Shown here piece after piece: positions 38,822 to 48,796 of a stretch of DNA of 64,000 bases. This stretch comes from DATCJA01 sp963734635 (lineage in GTDB: Bacteria > Acidobacteriota > Vicinamibacteria > Vicinamibacterales > UBA2999), in the NCBI GenBank assembly GCA_963734635.1, contig CAVTIA010000002.1, positions 372,001 to 436,000 of the forward strand. Reading direction: 5' to 3'. Positions within the stretch are counted from its first letter, which is position 1, and every line of letters begins with the position of its first letter. The notes under the pieces were generated by a model that worked only from the letters and a program-made list of their open reading frames with translations, was not told the origin of the DNA and ran no database searches. The position numbers and the translations under genes are program-made.

Positions 38822-41180
38822 TCACTGTCTCGCCATCGCCAGATTGAAGCGCTCCTCGGGCTTGATGAGGTGGTCCTGATCCTCCTTGCCGATATCAATC
38901 TGCACCCAGTGAATCTCGCCGCTGAACTTGTTGCCCGTCGCACCGTAATCAGGCGACGCCGGTGAACCTGTGTCACTCCCGACATCGCAGGCTTCGTCGG
39001 CGGAGAAGCCCATCGGTTGCGTCTTCTCGACCCTGCCCTTGCCGAACGGCTTGCCGTCGCAGTAGAGGGTCACATCGCCGCCCTTGGCGAGGCCACCGCC
39101 GTCGTACTTGAACTCCATCCGCACCTGGTGTGTGCCGGCCGGAATCGGCGCCTCCGACTCGGCGAAGTAGTAGTCGATGCCAAAGAAGTTGTAGCAGTAT
39201 TTCAGCTTCCCGTCCTTGACGTAGAGCGCCCATCCGCCCGCCTCGCCGCCCTGGGTGATGATGACGCCCTTGGCCCCGCTCTTCGGAACGTCGAGCTCCG
39301 CGGTGACCGAGTGCGACTTGTTCTTGAGGGTCAACACACACGCCTCGCTCACGCGCATTCCCGGGAACAGGAGCTGCGTGTTGCCGCGAATGAGCTGCGG
39401 GCGGCCGGCGATGTCCGGATTGATGCGCTCGAAGCCGCGATCGTCGAGCGGCACGACGTTGTATTTCGTGGCTTCGATCAACCAGAGCCGCTGCAGCTCG
39501 GCGAGCTTTTGCGGATTCTCGGACGCGATGTTCTTCGACTGCGTCCAGTCGTCAGGGCCGTAGAGCTCCCAGACATCCATGTCGAACGGCGGCGGTTGAT
39601 CGGCCTTCCACGGTGTCCGGTGCTTTGTGCACCGCCGTCCACCCCTGATGATAGATGCCGCGGTTGCCCATCATCTCGAAGTACTGGACGACGTGCGTCT
39701 CCGGCGCCTTCGCATCCTTGAAACTGGGCGCCATGCTGACGCCTTCGAGCGGCGCCTGCGCGATGCTGTTCACGATGGTCGGTTCCGGCAACCCCGCTAC
39801 GTCGAGGATCGTCTTGGCTACGTCGATCACGTGGTGGAATTGCGTGCGGATCTCGCCCTTGCCCTTCACACTCTTCGGCCAGTGGACGATCGTCCCGTTG
39901 CGCGTGCCGCCCCAATGCGAAGCCACCTGCTTCGTCCACTGGTACGGCGCGCACATGGCGTGCGCCCAGCCGACGGCGTAGTGGTTGTACGCCTTGGGCG
40001 TGCCGAAGTCGTCGATCTTGCTCAGCAGGAATTCGGTGGTCTCGATCCCGGGCATGCCGTTGAGCGTCGTCATCTCGTTGAAGCAGCCGTTGATCGTGCC
40101 TTCTGCCGAGGCGCCGTTGTCGCCGATGATCAAGTAGATCAGCGTGTCGTCGAGGATGCCGAGATCCTCGAGTGCGTCTACGAGCCGGCCGACGTGGTGG
40201 TCGGTCTGTTCCATGAAGCCCGCGTAGATCTCCATCTGACGCGCAAGCACCGGCTTCAAGTCCGCCGGCATCTCATCCCATGCGGGGATTTCCTTGTGGC
40301 GCGCCGTCAGCTCCGCGTCCTTGGGGATGACCCCGAGCTTTTTCTGCCTGGCCAGGGTCTCCTCACGGAGTTTGTCCCAGCCACCGTCGAACTTGCCCTT
40401 GTACTTGTCCGACCACTCCTTCGGCACGTGATGCGGCGCGTGGGTCGCGCCGGGGGCGAAGTACATGAAGAATGGCTTGTCCGGCATCAGTACCTTCTGC
40501 TGGCGCATCCACGTAATCGCGCGATCCGCGAGATCTTCGGTGAGCGTGTAGCCTTCCTCAGGCGTCTTCGGCGGCTCGACTGCCGTGGTGCCCTCGTACA
40601 GCCCGGGGTAGTACTGGTTCGCCTCACCGCCCACGAAGCCGTAGAAATGCTCGAAGCCGGAGCCGGTCGGCCACTGGTGGAACGGACCCATCGGCGTCAC
40701 CTCCCAGTACGGCACCTCATGACACTTACCGAACTGCGCGGTGGAGTAGCCGTTCAGTCGCAGAATCTCCGCGAGCGGCGCCTTTTCCTTGGGACGGATG
40801 CTGTTGTTGCCAGGGGCCGAGGTTGCCATCTCGGTGATCGCGCCCATGCCGACCGAGTGATGGTTGCGGCCCGTGAGCATCGCCTGTCGAGTTGGCGAGC
40901 AGAGCGCTGTCGTGTGGAAGCGGATGTACTTGAGCCCGCCTTTCGCGAGGCGCTCGGCGGTCGGCGTGTTGCACGGACCGCCGAACGCCGACGAAGAACC
41001 GAAGCCGGCATCGTCGATCAGCACGAGCAGCACATTCGGCGCGCCGGTTGGCGGACGCAGCGGCACGATCGGCGGGTACTTCGTGTTCGGGTCCTTGGCG
41101 TCGTATGTCGTCAGCCCGACCGTCTTCGGGTCCGGGATCGGAAGGATGTCCCGCTGCAGCTTGTCGTTCGATGTGTTCAT
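38822..41180 (-). CDS. Arylsulfatase-type sulfatase, one frameshift
   Basis: About 786 residues. The formylglycine motif is TALCSPTRQAMLTGR (CxPxR, Cys converted to formylglycine by a sulfatase-maturing enzyme). Metal-binding text is VLLVLIDDAGFGSS and IYLIIGDNGASAEGT. GRNHHSVGMG and the C-terminal beta domain (LTLKNKSHSVTAELDVPKSG) fit the large arylsulfatase group. An indel near 39620 separates the halves; the bridging text is TPWKADQPPPFDMDVWELYG. There is no evident signal peptide, so it may be cytoplasmic or exported otherwise. ATG 41180 follows GGAG. Substrate unknown. Confidence 0.9.
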
Positions 41181-41252
41181 TTCTCGGCTCCAATCTCCTC
41201 GATGTCGTGGCGTAGATACCGCTGACTTCTTGCGAAAGACTCATCCGTCACC

Positions 41253-41264
41253 TAGGATGAGTTG
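41253..41264 (+). promoter_or_regulatory. TAGGAT box directly before small CDS
   Basis: TAGGAT at 41253-41258 is seven bases before the ATG at 41265. It could be a -10 element for a leaderless transcript, or GGATGAG could act as the ribosome binding site. Confidence 0.25.
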
Positions 41265-41459
41265 ATGCCTCGTGTGACCCTTCGAGCGTCTGAGTCAGCC
41301 ACTGTTGGCACGGAAGACACGCTGACGGAGTACATCTGCGACTGGCCGGACTGCCCGAACGTCGCGGAGCACGTCGTCGGAGTCGTGCGTGAGCTCCGCG
41401 CCTTCGTCGCCGTGTGTCCAGAGCATGCAAGGCTGCTGGCCGAGCGCGCGAAGCGCTGA
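41265..41459 (+). CDS. Small Cys/His-rich protein, possible zinc-binding
   Basis: The 64-residue protein contains YICDWPDCPNVAEH, then VAVCPEHARLL: a C-x4-C...H...C-x2-H arrangement suited to binding one zinc. It is divergent from the sulfatase gene with an 84-base gap. I do not recognise the family. Codon-position GC bias and the paired Cys/His spacing argue that it is real. Confidence 0.55.
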   Translation: MPRVTLRASESATVGTEDTLTEYICDWPDCPNVAEHVVGVVRELRAFVAVCPEHARLLAERAKR

Positions 41460-41725
41460 CCATTCCTCATCGCGAAACATCTGGTTCTCGTGTCGAGCGT
41501 CCTGTCGGCTGGTCCCGCAATCCGCCGACGAACAGGCTTCTCCGCCAAGCCGGCCGGCGCCGGGCCATGCCACCTTGGCAAGAGCCAGTCCCAGGCCGGG
41601 CGTTGAAATGTGAATGATTCGGACGCGCAGAGTCGAGGCGCTCAGTAGAGCCGCGACATGCCGCGGACTTCGTCGTGGGAATGACTCGGCCGATCCGCGT
41701 CTCCCTGACGTCGAGCAGCGAATCC
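41460..41725. other. Gap without recognised gene
   Basis: About 265 bases between the small Cys-rich gene and the S9 peptidase stop. I see no coding, RNA or repeat signal. Confidence 0.4.
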
Positions 41726-43723
41726 GACTTACAGGTTGTCGATGGGCACGGGTTCGACGCGATCAGCGAGCGCGAAGCCGAACACCTTTCCGTAGAAAAA
41801 GAGCTCTGCCTCGAGACAGCGTGCAATCGTTTCCGCCCTGCGGAAGCCATGCTGCTCGCCTTCGAATGCCAAATAGGCGACCGGCAGACGCTTGGCGCGT
41901 ACCGCGTCGGCCATTATCTGGGACTGGTTGGGTGGAACGACTTTGTCTTCCAGTCCCTGGAAAAGGATGAGGGGACAGGCGAGACGGTCGATCGCATGAA
42001 TCGGCGACCGCGCGCGATAGGTATCGCGAGCTTCGGGGTAGGGTCCAATGAGGCTATGCGAGTAGCGCGACTCGAATTTGTGCGTGTCGAGCTCCAGCAC
42101 CTCGAGATCGCTGATGCCGTAGTAACTCGCGCCAGCCTTGAATACACCGGCATGAAAGGTCAGCGCGGCGAGCGTGGTGTATCCCCCGGCGCTGCCGCCT
42201 CGAATAATCAGCCGCCCGGCGTCTCCGCGTCCCGTTTGACATAGAAACCGCGCAGCACTGGTCACGTCGGCGACGTCCACGATCCCCCAGTTGCCATTGA
42301 GCCGCTCACGGTAGGCGCGGCCGTACCCCGAGCTGCCGCCGTAGTTGACGTCCACGAGCGCGAAACCACGGCTCGTCCAGTACTGAATCTGCAAATCCAG
42401 TGTGGCGCTCGCGGCCGCTGTCGGTCCGCCGTGGGTGATGGCAATTAAGGGAGGCGCCTCAGCAGCCGGCGCATTGAAGTCCTTGTTTTGAGGTGCGTAA
42501 TAGAACGCATGAGCAATTCGGCCGTCCGCTGTCGGAAATTTGATCGCTTCTGGTACCGAGACATAGCCCGCCTCGACGGGCTGCGTCGAGGCCGTACGTA
42601 TGGAGACGACCTCGCCGGTCGCAATATCGATGCGAACGACGCGATCCGGAGCGGTATCCGAACCCGCCACGACGATCGCGCTGCTGGCGTCGGCGGCGAT
42701 CCACTCGTCCGGCTGCAGCCCCGGCGCAAACGGCGACAGCATCCCGCTTGCGGCATCGACCGTTGCAAGATGCCAACGTCCCCGCTGCGCGTACGACACG
42801 ATCAGCTGCGACGGCCCCGCGCACGCCCACGTTACCGTCCCGAACACCCAGGCCGGCCTGCCGAACTCGGCTTCGTCTGGCAGATTTCGAATGACAACAC
42901 GATCAGGACGACCTGAAAGATCCGAACGGTAAAGCTGCCACCACCCCGTTCGATCGCTCACGTAATACAGCGCGCCGTCGGGCGACCAACCAGGTTGGTA
43001 GATTGATTCGGTGCCGCCACCGGCGACGCGCGTCGCATTCGTGAGAGCGCCGTTCGCGTCGACGTCGCCAACCCACAGCTCCGTGGCGTCCCACGGCATC
43101 GCAGGATGCCGCCACGAGAGCCACGCAAGTCTGGTCCCATCGGGGTTCAGGCGCGGCGTGGAGTAGAAGTCATACCCGGACGCAATGACCTCGGTAGGTA
43201 CGTAGTGTCCGGCTTCAGCCGGACCGTCTGCACGTTTGGCCGGACCGAACGGAATGCTGACGATCGTATTGATCGGCTCGCGCCCTTCCTGTTTGTGATC
43301 TTCGCGCACACAGATCAGACGCTGGCGGCGAACATCGACGTCGAAATCGGCGTACCGCCACGGCCCTGGGGGCGTCAGGGCCTCCGGTTCGGACATTGAG
43401 TTCAGCGCACCGGCTGCGACGATCCGGTATACCCGCTGGTCTGAGAAGTTGACGCAATAGACCGTGCCGTTGCGCACGATGTACGCGCCGCCGCCGTATT
43501 CGTGCACTCGCGAGCGAACGTTGAAGTCCGCCGGCACAACCTCGACGATGGAGCCATCCGGACGCCATCGAAGGAGCGCAGACCGACCGCGTTCCTGCGG
43601 GCGTCCTTCCATCCAATAGATGTCACCGCGATCGAGCTGTACGGCGCCCAGCCGGAGACTTCCGGCAGCGACCGCGGACGCGGATAGCGGCGAGGCCCAC
43701 GTACCGTAGGGAGCTGTTCTCAC
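41726..43723 (-). CDS. S9 prolyl oligopeptidase family serine peptidase with in-frame REP insertion
   Basis: The 664-residue enzyme has an N-terminal beta-propeller (RRQRLICVREDH, TRLAWLSWRHPAMPWD, PGWSPDGALYYVSDRTGWW) and a C-terminal alpha/beta-hydrolase domain with the Ser in IRGGSAGGYTT, the Asp in FQGLEDKVVPP and the His in EGEQHGFRR. These form the catalytic triad of acylaminoacyl-peptidase-like S9 enzymes. Between propeller strands, ADGPAEAGHYVPTE is encoded by a REP copy (43199-43225), which adds residues absent from the repeat-free pattern. No signal peptide is seen, so it is probably cytoplasmic. It is third in an OsmC-aminotransferase-S9 operon. Confidence 0.92.
43198..43225. repeat. 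REP-like palindrome inside S9 peptidase gene
   Basis: TACGTAGT then GTCCGGC-TTCA-GCCGGAC (stem 43207-43224). The GTAG head is 5' on the plus strand. Read on the minus strand in the gene's frame it encodes GPAEAGHYV. The gene stays open through it. Confidence 0.9.
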
Positions 43724-43777
43724 ATCACGTCTTTGTCCCTTTGTGGCTGTCGTCTTCGCGCACTTCGTGGCTGATCG

Positions 43778-45240
43778 TCAGCTGCCGTCGCGGATCACGC
43801 GGCACGACTCGATGTCGAAGGACACCTCACCAATAGTCAGGCGCGTCTGGTCGCGCAGGCTTGCGGCAAATCTCACGAATGCGTCCACGTCGCCGAAATT
43901 GCTCGCTAGTCCGAGCGAGACGCGAATGGCCCCGGCACTCTTGCCGCCGCGATGCGTAATGATCTGCAGGAACCGCGGCATCGTCATGTCTGCGCTCTCC
44001 TCGAGTGCGGCCGACACGTCATTCGCCGTGAGCCCTTCGGCTGCCTCGCCCGCGCCCGGATTGCAGAAGCATCCGGTGCGCAGCGAAATACGGTTCTGCG
44101 TCGCGAGCTCCTCCACGCGCCGGTAATCCAGCAGGTGTCCTTCCGGATCGTAGAAATTCATCGTGACGATCCCGCCTCGTGCCGCAGTCGTCAGCGGTCC
44201 GTAAATACGCACCATGGGGCGGTCATTGGTGTGCCGCAGCGTCGAGCAGTGCTTGAAGCAGCCACTCTGTCAGGCACCGCACGCGCGCCTGGATCGTGTC
44301 GATGCCGACGGTGCCCAGGTGGCGGAGGCCAATCTCGACGGCGGGGATCGCGAGGTAGTTGAGCGTGCCGTCTTCGAAGCCCGCCTCGCCTGGCGCGAGA
44401 ATGTGACAACGGCCCTCCACGCTGGCGAAATTGACCGTGCCCCCGGCAAACCACGGTCGATGCAGCTTTCGTAGGGTGGTGTTGCGCACCAGAAGACACC
44501 CGACTCCGGTCGGATAGCCGAACATCTTGTAGAACGAGATGCTCACGAAGTCTGGCCGGACCGCGGCGAGATCGAGGCGACTGGTCGGTACAAACGCCGC
44601 CGCATCCAGGAGCACATCCCACCCGCGAGCGTGTGCCTCCTCGATGATCTCGAGCGGATGCTTCACACCCGAGAAATTCGACTGTGCAGGAAATGCAAAC
44701 AGATTGTTCGCGGACGTGGACGTCTCCTCCAACAGCTCCCGCAGTCGATCGCGATCGATGCGCAGCTCAGGGGTGGTGAGCGGCACGTATGAGACGGCCG
44801 CGCCTCTGGCGGCTGCAAACTCGCGGATGCCGTTCACCGAATTGTGGTTGTCCATCGACAGGAAGTGACCGCCCGTGCGGACCGAAGGGATAGGACTCGC
44901 CCACATGCTTGAGCGCCGCGGTTGCGTTCTGCGTAAAGATCGCGGTGTACTCGCCTTCCGCGTTGAACCACGCCAGAACGGCACGACGTGCGCGCTCCAC
45001 GAGGTCGGTCATCCCGGAGGAAGTAAGACTGACCGAATGCGGATTGCCGAGCACGCGATCGTTGAGCAGTGCCGTGTGCTCGCGCACTTGTGATTCGGCG
45101 TGCAGTCCCCCGCCTGTGTAGTCGAGATACACGTGGTGCTGGGCGTCGAGGCGCCGGTACTCGGAGGCGCGCAGCGCGTCGATGCGGCCGGTGCCCTGGT
45201 AGTCAGGAAACGCCTTCAGGAAGTCGTCGAATGCAGGCAC
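43778..45240 (-). CDS. Class V aminotransferase, molybdenum-cofactor-sulfurase-like, frameshifted
   Basis: About 487 codons of a PLP enzyme of the NifS/MoCo-sulfurase type. The N-terminus has HHVYLDYTGGGLHAESQV; the PLP Lys lies in SISFYKMFGYPTGVG; Asp in VLLDAAAFVPT stacks with PLP; and RTGCFCNPGAGE carries the conserved Cys pair near the C-terminus. YKxFGYPTG and GCFCNPGA are typical of the N-terminal domain of MoCo sulfurases. Indels near 44890 and 44230 break the frame; the second joins to LRHTNDRPMVRIYGPLTT. GTG start at 45240 lies three bases after the OsmC stop. Desulfuration of cysteine is the likely activity; the acceptor is unknown. Confidence 0.82.
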
Positions 45241-45243
45241 TGC

Positions 45244-45750
45244 CTACTGCCTACTGCTGACCGATATCGAAGGCGGCTGCCGCAGCGTCTGCAGCACCAC
45301 GCAGTACCGTTCAGTGAGCCGAATCAGCGTAGCTCGCTGATCCTCCGAAGCGTCACTGTCGAGCTCGAACCGAAGACGAATATCTCTGAACCCGACCGGA
45401 GCATCCTTTGCGACGCCGAGCGTGCCGCGAAAATCCAGATCACCCTCCGCCAGCACACGCGCGTCACGCAGCTCGACGCCAATCGCGGTTGCCACAGCAC
45501 GCATTGTGACCCCCGCGCACGCGACCAGCGCCTCGAGCAGCAGGTCGCCCGAACACACCATGGATCCATCTCCGCCGGTCGCTGGATGCAGCCCGGCCTC
45601 GACCAGCGCCTTACCTGTGTCCACTTTGCACGTTAGCCCTCGGGTGGTGCGCCCTTCCGCGCGCAACGTGACAACCGCGGCCGCCGGCTCGTCGCGGTAC
45701 CTCTGCTTCAGCGGCGCCTGCATCGCCTTCAGCTCATCAGCATCCATCCG
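45244..45750 (-). CDS. OsmC family peroxiredoxin-like protein
   Basis: The 168-residue protein has the OsmC fold: VVTLRAEGRTTRGLTCKVDT, DLLLEALVACAGVTMRAVA with the first redox Cys, and TERYCVVLQTL with the second. OsmC proteins reduce organic hydroperoxides with paired Cys residues. The start ATG at 45750 gives the family N-terminus; an upstream start at 45786 is less likely. The last residues (SSRQ, stop) are written by the GCAGTAGGCAGTAGG word repeat at 45240-45258. It leads the operon with the class V aminotransferase. Confidence 0.88.
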   Translation of the reverse strand, partial: RMDADELKAMQAPLKQRYRDEPAAAVVTLRAEGRTTRGLTCKVDTGKALVEAGLHPATGGDGSMVCSGDLLLEALVACAGVTMRAVATAIGVELRDARVLAEGDLDFRGTLGVAKDAPVGFRDIRLRFELDSDASEDQRATLIRLTERYCVVLQTLRQPPSISVSSRQ

Positions 45751-45828
45751 TCCCGTCTCCACTCCTGCTGCGCTTGAATTGCGCAAAGCGCGACCTTTAT
45801 GATCTTCTCTTCAGTCACATTGAAGGTT

Positions 45829-45910
45829 CGGATTTACGAATTCACGTATTGACGGGATTGCCCACGTGTTGACGGACTGCGCAGGTCAAATCCGTCAATT
45901 CGTAAATCCG
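45829..45910. repeat. Word-repeat island with 14-bp inverted repeat
   Basis: CGGATTTACGAATT (45829-45842) and AATTCGTAAATCCG (45897-45910) are perfect inverted arms. GTATTGACGG/GTGTTGACGG words lie between, and further GATCCGTAAG words follow to 45940. The region is AT-rich and lies between the divergent OsmC and L,D-transpeptidase genes. Confidence 0.65.
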
Positions 45911-45959
45911 TAGATCCGTAAGATCCGTAAATTCGTCATTCCTACGAGGTTAGCAGTAT

Positions 45960-46661
45960 TTGAAAGCCCCGCTCATCAGCGCCGGCGCGATTGTGCTCTG
46001 TCTCGCTGCTGTTCCCAGGAGCGCGCAGCCACATCCAACCACGTCAACAGCGGCCGTGGCGACCGCCTCGGGCGCTCGGATCGATGTCGGATCCGCGGGG
46101 ATTGCACCAGACGTGCTGCAGCTCGCGCTGGGCGCAGTCACCTGTGCGACCCGATTGGGCGACATCAAGGCGCCACCCACTCTTACAGTCATTGATTATT
46201 CGCTGCCGTCGGTCGAACGGCGACTGTGGGTATTCGATCTGAGTGATGGGACTCTGTTGTTCAGGGAACTGGTCGCCCATGGGCGCAACACGGGCGACAA
46301 CATCGCGACTCGTTTTTCCGACTCGATGAACAGCCGCCAGTCGAGCATTGGCCTGTTCGTCACTGCAGACACATACGTGGGCAACAACGGTTACTCGCTG
46401 CGGCTCGACGGCCTGGAGCGCGGCTTCAATGCCAACGCCCGGGAACGCGCCATCGTCATGCACGGCGCGCCGTACGTCGATGCGAAGCTCGCAGCCGCAC
46501 AAGGCCGCATAGGGCGAAGCTGGGGCTGTCCCGCTCTCCGCGAGGCGGTCGCACGACCGGTGATCGACACAATCCGCGGCGGCGGCGTCATCTTCTCGTA
46601 TTATCCCGACTCGAGCTGGCTGAAAGGCTCGCGCTTCCTGAACGGCTGCGCTTCGATGTAG
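45960..46661 (+). CDS. L,D-transpeptidase-like (YkuD_2 type) exported protein
   Basis: The 233-residue protein starts at TTG 45960 (GAGG about ten bases upstream) with a signal peptide (LISAGAIVLCLAAVPRSAQ). The catalytic domain shows FDLSDGTLLFRELVAHGRNT, AIVMHGAPYVDAKLAAAQG and GRIGRSWGCPALRE, the HxG...S-x-G-C motif of L,D-transpeptidases; Cys is the nucleophile. It probably acts on peptidoglycan peptides or a lipoprotein link in the periplasm. No damage. Confidence 0.88.
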   Translation: MKAPLISAGAIVLCLAAVPRSAQPHPTTSTAAVATASGARIDVGSAGIAPDVLQLALGAVTCATRLGDIKAPPTLTVIDYSLPSVERRLWVFDLSDGTLLFRELVAHGRNTGDNIATRFSDSMNSRQSSIGLFVTADTYVGNNGYSLRLDGLERGFNANARERAIVMHGAPYVDAKLAAAQGRIGRSWGCPALREAVARPVIDTIRGGGVIFSYYPDSSWLKGSRFLNGCASM

Positions 46662-46998
46662 CGGCGTCGGATGACTGGCCTCACGTAGCTGGCATAAAGA
46701 AGGTAGAGAAGCGCGTTACCGCCAGGCTGGCTCGCCGAAGTCTCCTTCAGGGACGACAAAAGATCAAAAAAAGATCCTAGAAGCGCTTCGATGAACGCAT
46801 CGCGGCGCGACAGCTTCCGCACGTATCCAGACGAAAGGCTTCCGGCCAGACGTCTTCCCGTACGAATTTCACACTTCCACTTTCAAGCCAGCTGGGAACA
46901 CCCGTTGCTCCGCATGGTCGCGACTGGATTTTGCTGCTGTCCTCGTTCTATTTCGTCGATCGCGGCAGCACGAGTCACAGCACAACGAAGAGGTGAAA
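46662..46998. other. 337-base gap without recognised gene
   Basis: No convincing gene. It contains an A-rich stretch with two GATC words (46757-46778) and lies upstream of the lipoprotein gene, so it may contain its promoter. A minus-strand open frame of 73 codons crosses the transpeptidase end and was not accepted. Confidence 0.4.
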
Positions 46999-47532
46999 AT
47001 GCGTTACGCGATCGTGCTTCTTACTGCCCTTGTTGCCGCGGCGTGTGGCGAGGCGCCAGACACAGGTGTCAGTCCCACATCCATGCTCAGCGTCACTGGT
47101 TTTACGCAAACGGCGCCGATAGGTGATGCCGCCAATTCATGTTCCGATTCGGCTCCGATCTGGGTCACTGTCAACTACACCACGAGCAACGGCCACCTGC
47201 AGGGTGAATGGACGCCAATCTTCAATATCGATACATACCAGGTGGAAATCAGCTATTCGCGCGACGGGATCGAACCTTGGCATGTCGTCGCTGCGTTCGA
47301 CACGAATCGCACTGAGTTCAGGTATGTCGACAGAGAAAACGGCGGCAGGTATCTTGTCCGAGTGCGTGTGAAGAATCGGTGTGATCGCGTGGGCGCGTGG
47401 AGCACACCGCTCAGTGTGATGCTTGCCGACGGCGCACCGGACGACGAGGGTTCATCCGAAGAGGAATATTGCGAATATCACGAGAGTATCACGAGCAATA
47501 ATCCCGCAGCACCCGACAGTTCACTTGGGTAG
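46999..47532 (+). CDS. Lipoprotein with fibronectin type III-like domain
   Basis: The 177-residue protein has a lipoprotein signal (YAIVLLTALVAAAC) and one FN3-like beta domain: WVTVNYTTSNGHLQGEWTP, DTYQVEISYSRDG, TEFRYVDRENGGRYLVRVRV and GAWSTPLSVML. The C-terminal 30 residues are acidic and low in complexity (DDEGSSEEEYCEYHES). ATG 46999 follows AAGAGG. Likely a surface or periplasmic binding protein; specific role unknown. Confidence 0.72.
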   Translation: MRYAIVLLTALVAAACGEAPDTGVSPTSMLSVTGFTQTAPIGDAANSCSDSAPIWVTVNYTTSNGHLQGEWTPIFNIDTYQVEISYSRDGIEPWHVVAAFDTNRTEFRYVDRENGGRYLVRVRVKNRCDRVGAWSTPLSVMLADGAPDDEGSSEEEYCEYHESITSNNPAAPDSSLG

Positions 47533-47600
47533 AGCGATCGACAGCGCGAGTGCCACGAATTGACTTCGGACCCCAAGTGAACACCACAACTGGACCGAGT

Positions 47601-48760
47601 TCAGTTCTTCAGGAACAGCGCCTTCGGAATCTTCCCGGCCACCACCTGCCGACCGTCCACGGCTTCGGCCACGTGGAAGTCCACGGCGATGCTGCAGAGC
47701 GACAGCGCCTTGGCCGGCGTCAGCCCCTTCTCCTCGACCAGAAACTTCACCGCTTCCGCCACCGCCAGCCTCATCGAGCGATCGAGATCGACGTCGATGC
47801 CCATGACGATGTAGTGGGTCGCGTTTTCGGCGCGCGGTGCGGTGATCGTCTTGCCCTTGTGGAGCGACGAAGCGGAAGACGCCGGTCAGCGACTGCTCGA
47901 GCGCGTTGCCGCTGACTTCGCCGTCACCCTGCGCGCCGTGCGGATCGCCGGTGTAGAAGCGCGCGCCCGGATGGAAGACCGGCAGATACAGGCTCGTGCC
48001 CGACGGTCAGCGCCCGGAAGTCCATGTTGCCGCCGTAGTCTCCCGGCGGCCCCGAACCCTGGAGCCCCGGCGCACGCACGCCGACGTCGCCCATCACCGG
48101 GTCTGCGCGGAGCGATCGCCATGATGCCCATGAACGGGTTCATCGGCACCTGGATGCCGTCGGAGAAGAACGCGACATCCGTGCCGCTCGATCGTGCCCG
48201 TTCGATATCAGGTGGCGAGTGCCCTTCGGGAATCTCGAGCGGCACGTCGCCCTCCTTGACCCCGGATAGCTGTCGCCGGAAGACGCCGCCGGTCGGGCCC
48301 GTGCTGTTCATCCCGTACGGCACGCGCGTCGTCAGCGTCAGGATCTGCACTTCGAGCGTGTCGCCCGGCTCCGCGCCCTCGACGTAGATCGGACCGGTGA
48401 GGACGTGACCGCCGCCATCGCCCGGCCTGCCGCAGCGTGCTGCGCGCCGCCCAGAAGTCGAGGACGTCCTTCAGGATCTCGTCGCGCTTCACGCCGTAAC
48501 TTCGGCCAGGAATTCCGACCGGGTGCTCGTCCTGCGTCGATCCGGCATGCGACAGCGTGTCGATGCGGACCGTCTGTCCTGACTTCACGGTGGCGACCGG
48601 CGCCTTGTCGATCGGAAACGCGCCCCACGCCAGGTTTTGCGGCCGCGAAGGCACGTAGACGTCCGCATGCATGTCCTGCGCGGCGGTGCTGGCCGCCAAC
48701 CCGAATGTGACGGCGATGACCGCCAGTAGTGTGATCGTAGATCTCGTCGGCTTCGACATG
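47601..48760 (-). CDS. Acetamidase/formamidase family exported protein, frameshifted
   Basis: About 386 codons. The signal peptide is STITLLAVIAVTFGLAASTAAQ after ATG 48760, which follows GGGAGA. Family blocks are SGQTVRIDTLSHAG, GGHVLTGPIYVEGAEPGDTL, MNPFMGIMAIAPR and the C-terminal DVDLDRSMRLAVAEAVKFLV. Indels near 48430, 48110, 48060, 48000 and 47870 break the frame. The family hydrolyses formamide or short amides to ammonia and acid. It lies 36 bases downstream of the TonB receptor on the same strand, so the two may handle one imported substrate. Confidence 0.78.
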
Positions 48761-48796
48761 AGTTCTCCCATTGTGAGTCGGCGCATCACGCACCTT

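Noticed and set aside
39627..41225. Long plus-strand open frame of 532 codons opposite the sulfatase
   Set aside because: It mirrors the sulfatase on the other strand; its translation is Arg/His-rich with no domain, as expected from an antisense frame in GC-rich DNA.
46601..46822. Minus-strand open frame of 73 codons
   Set aside because: It overlaps the end of the L,D-transpeptidase gene, lacks a ribosome binding site and has no recognisable features.
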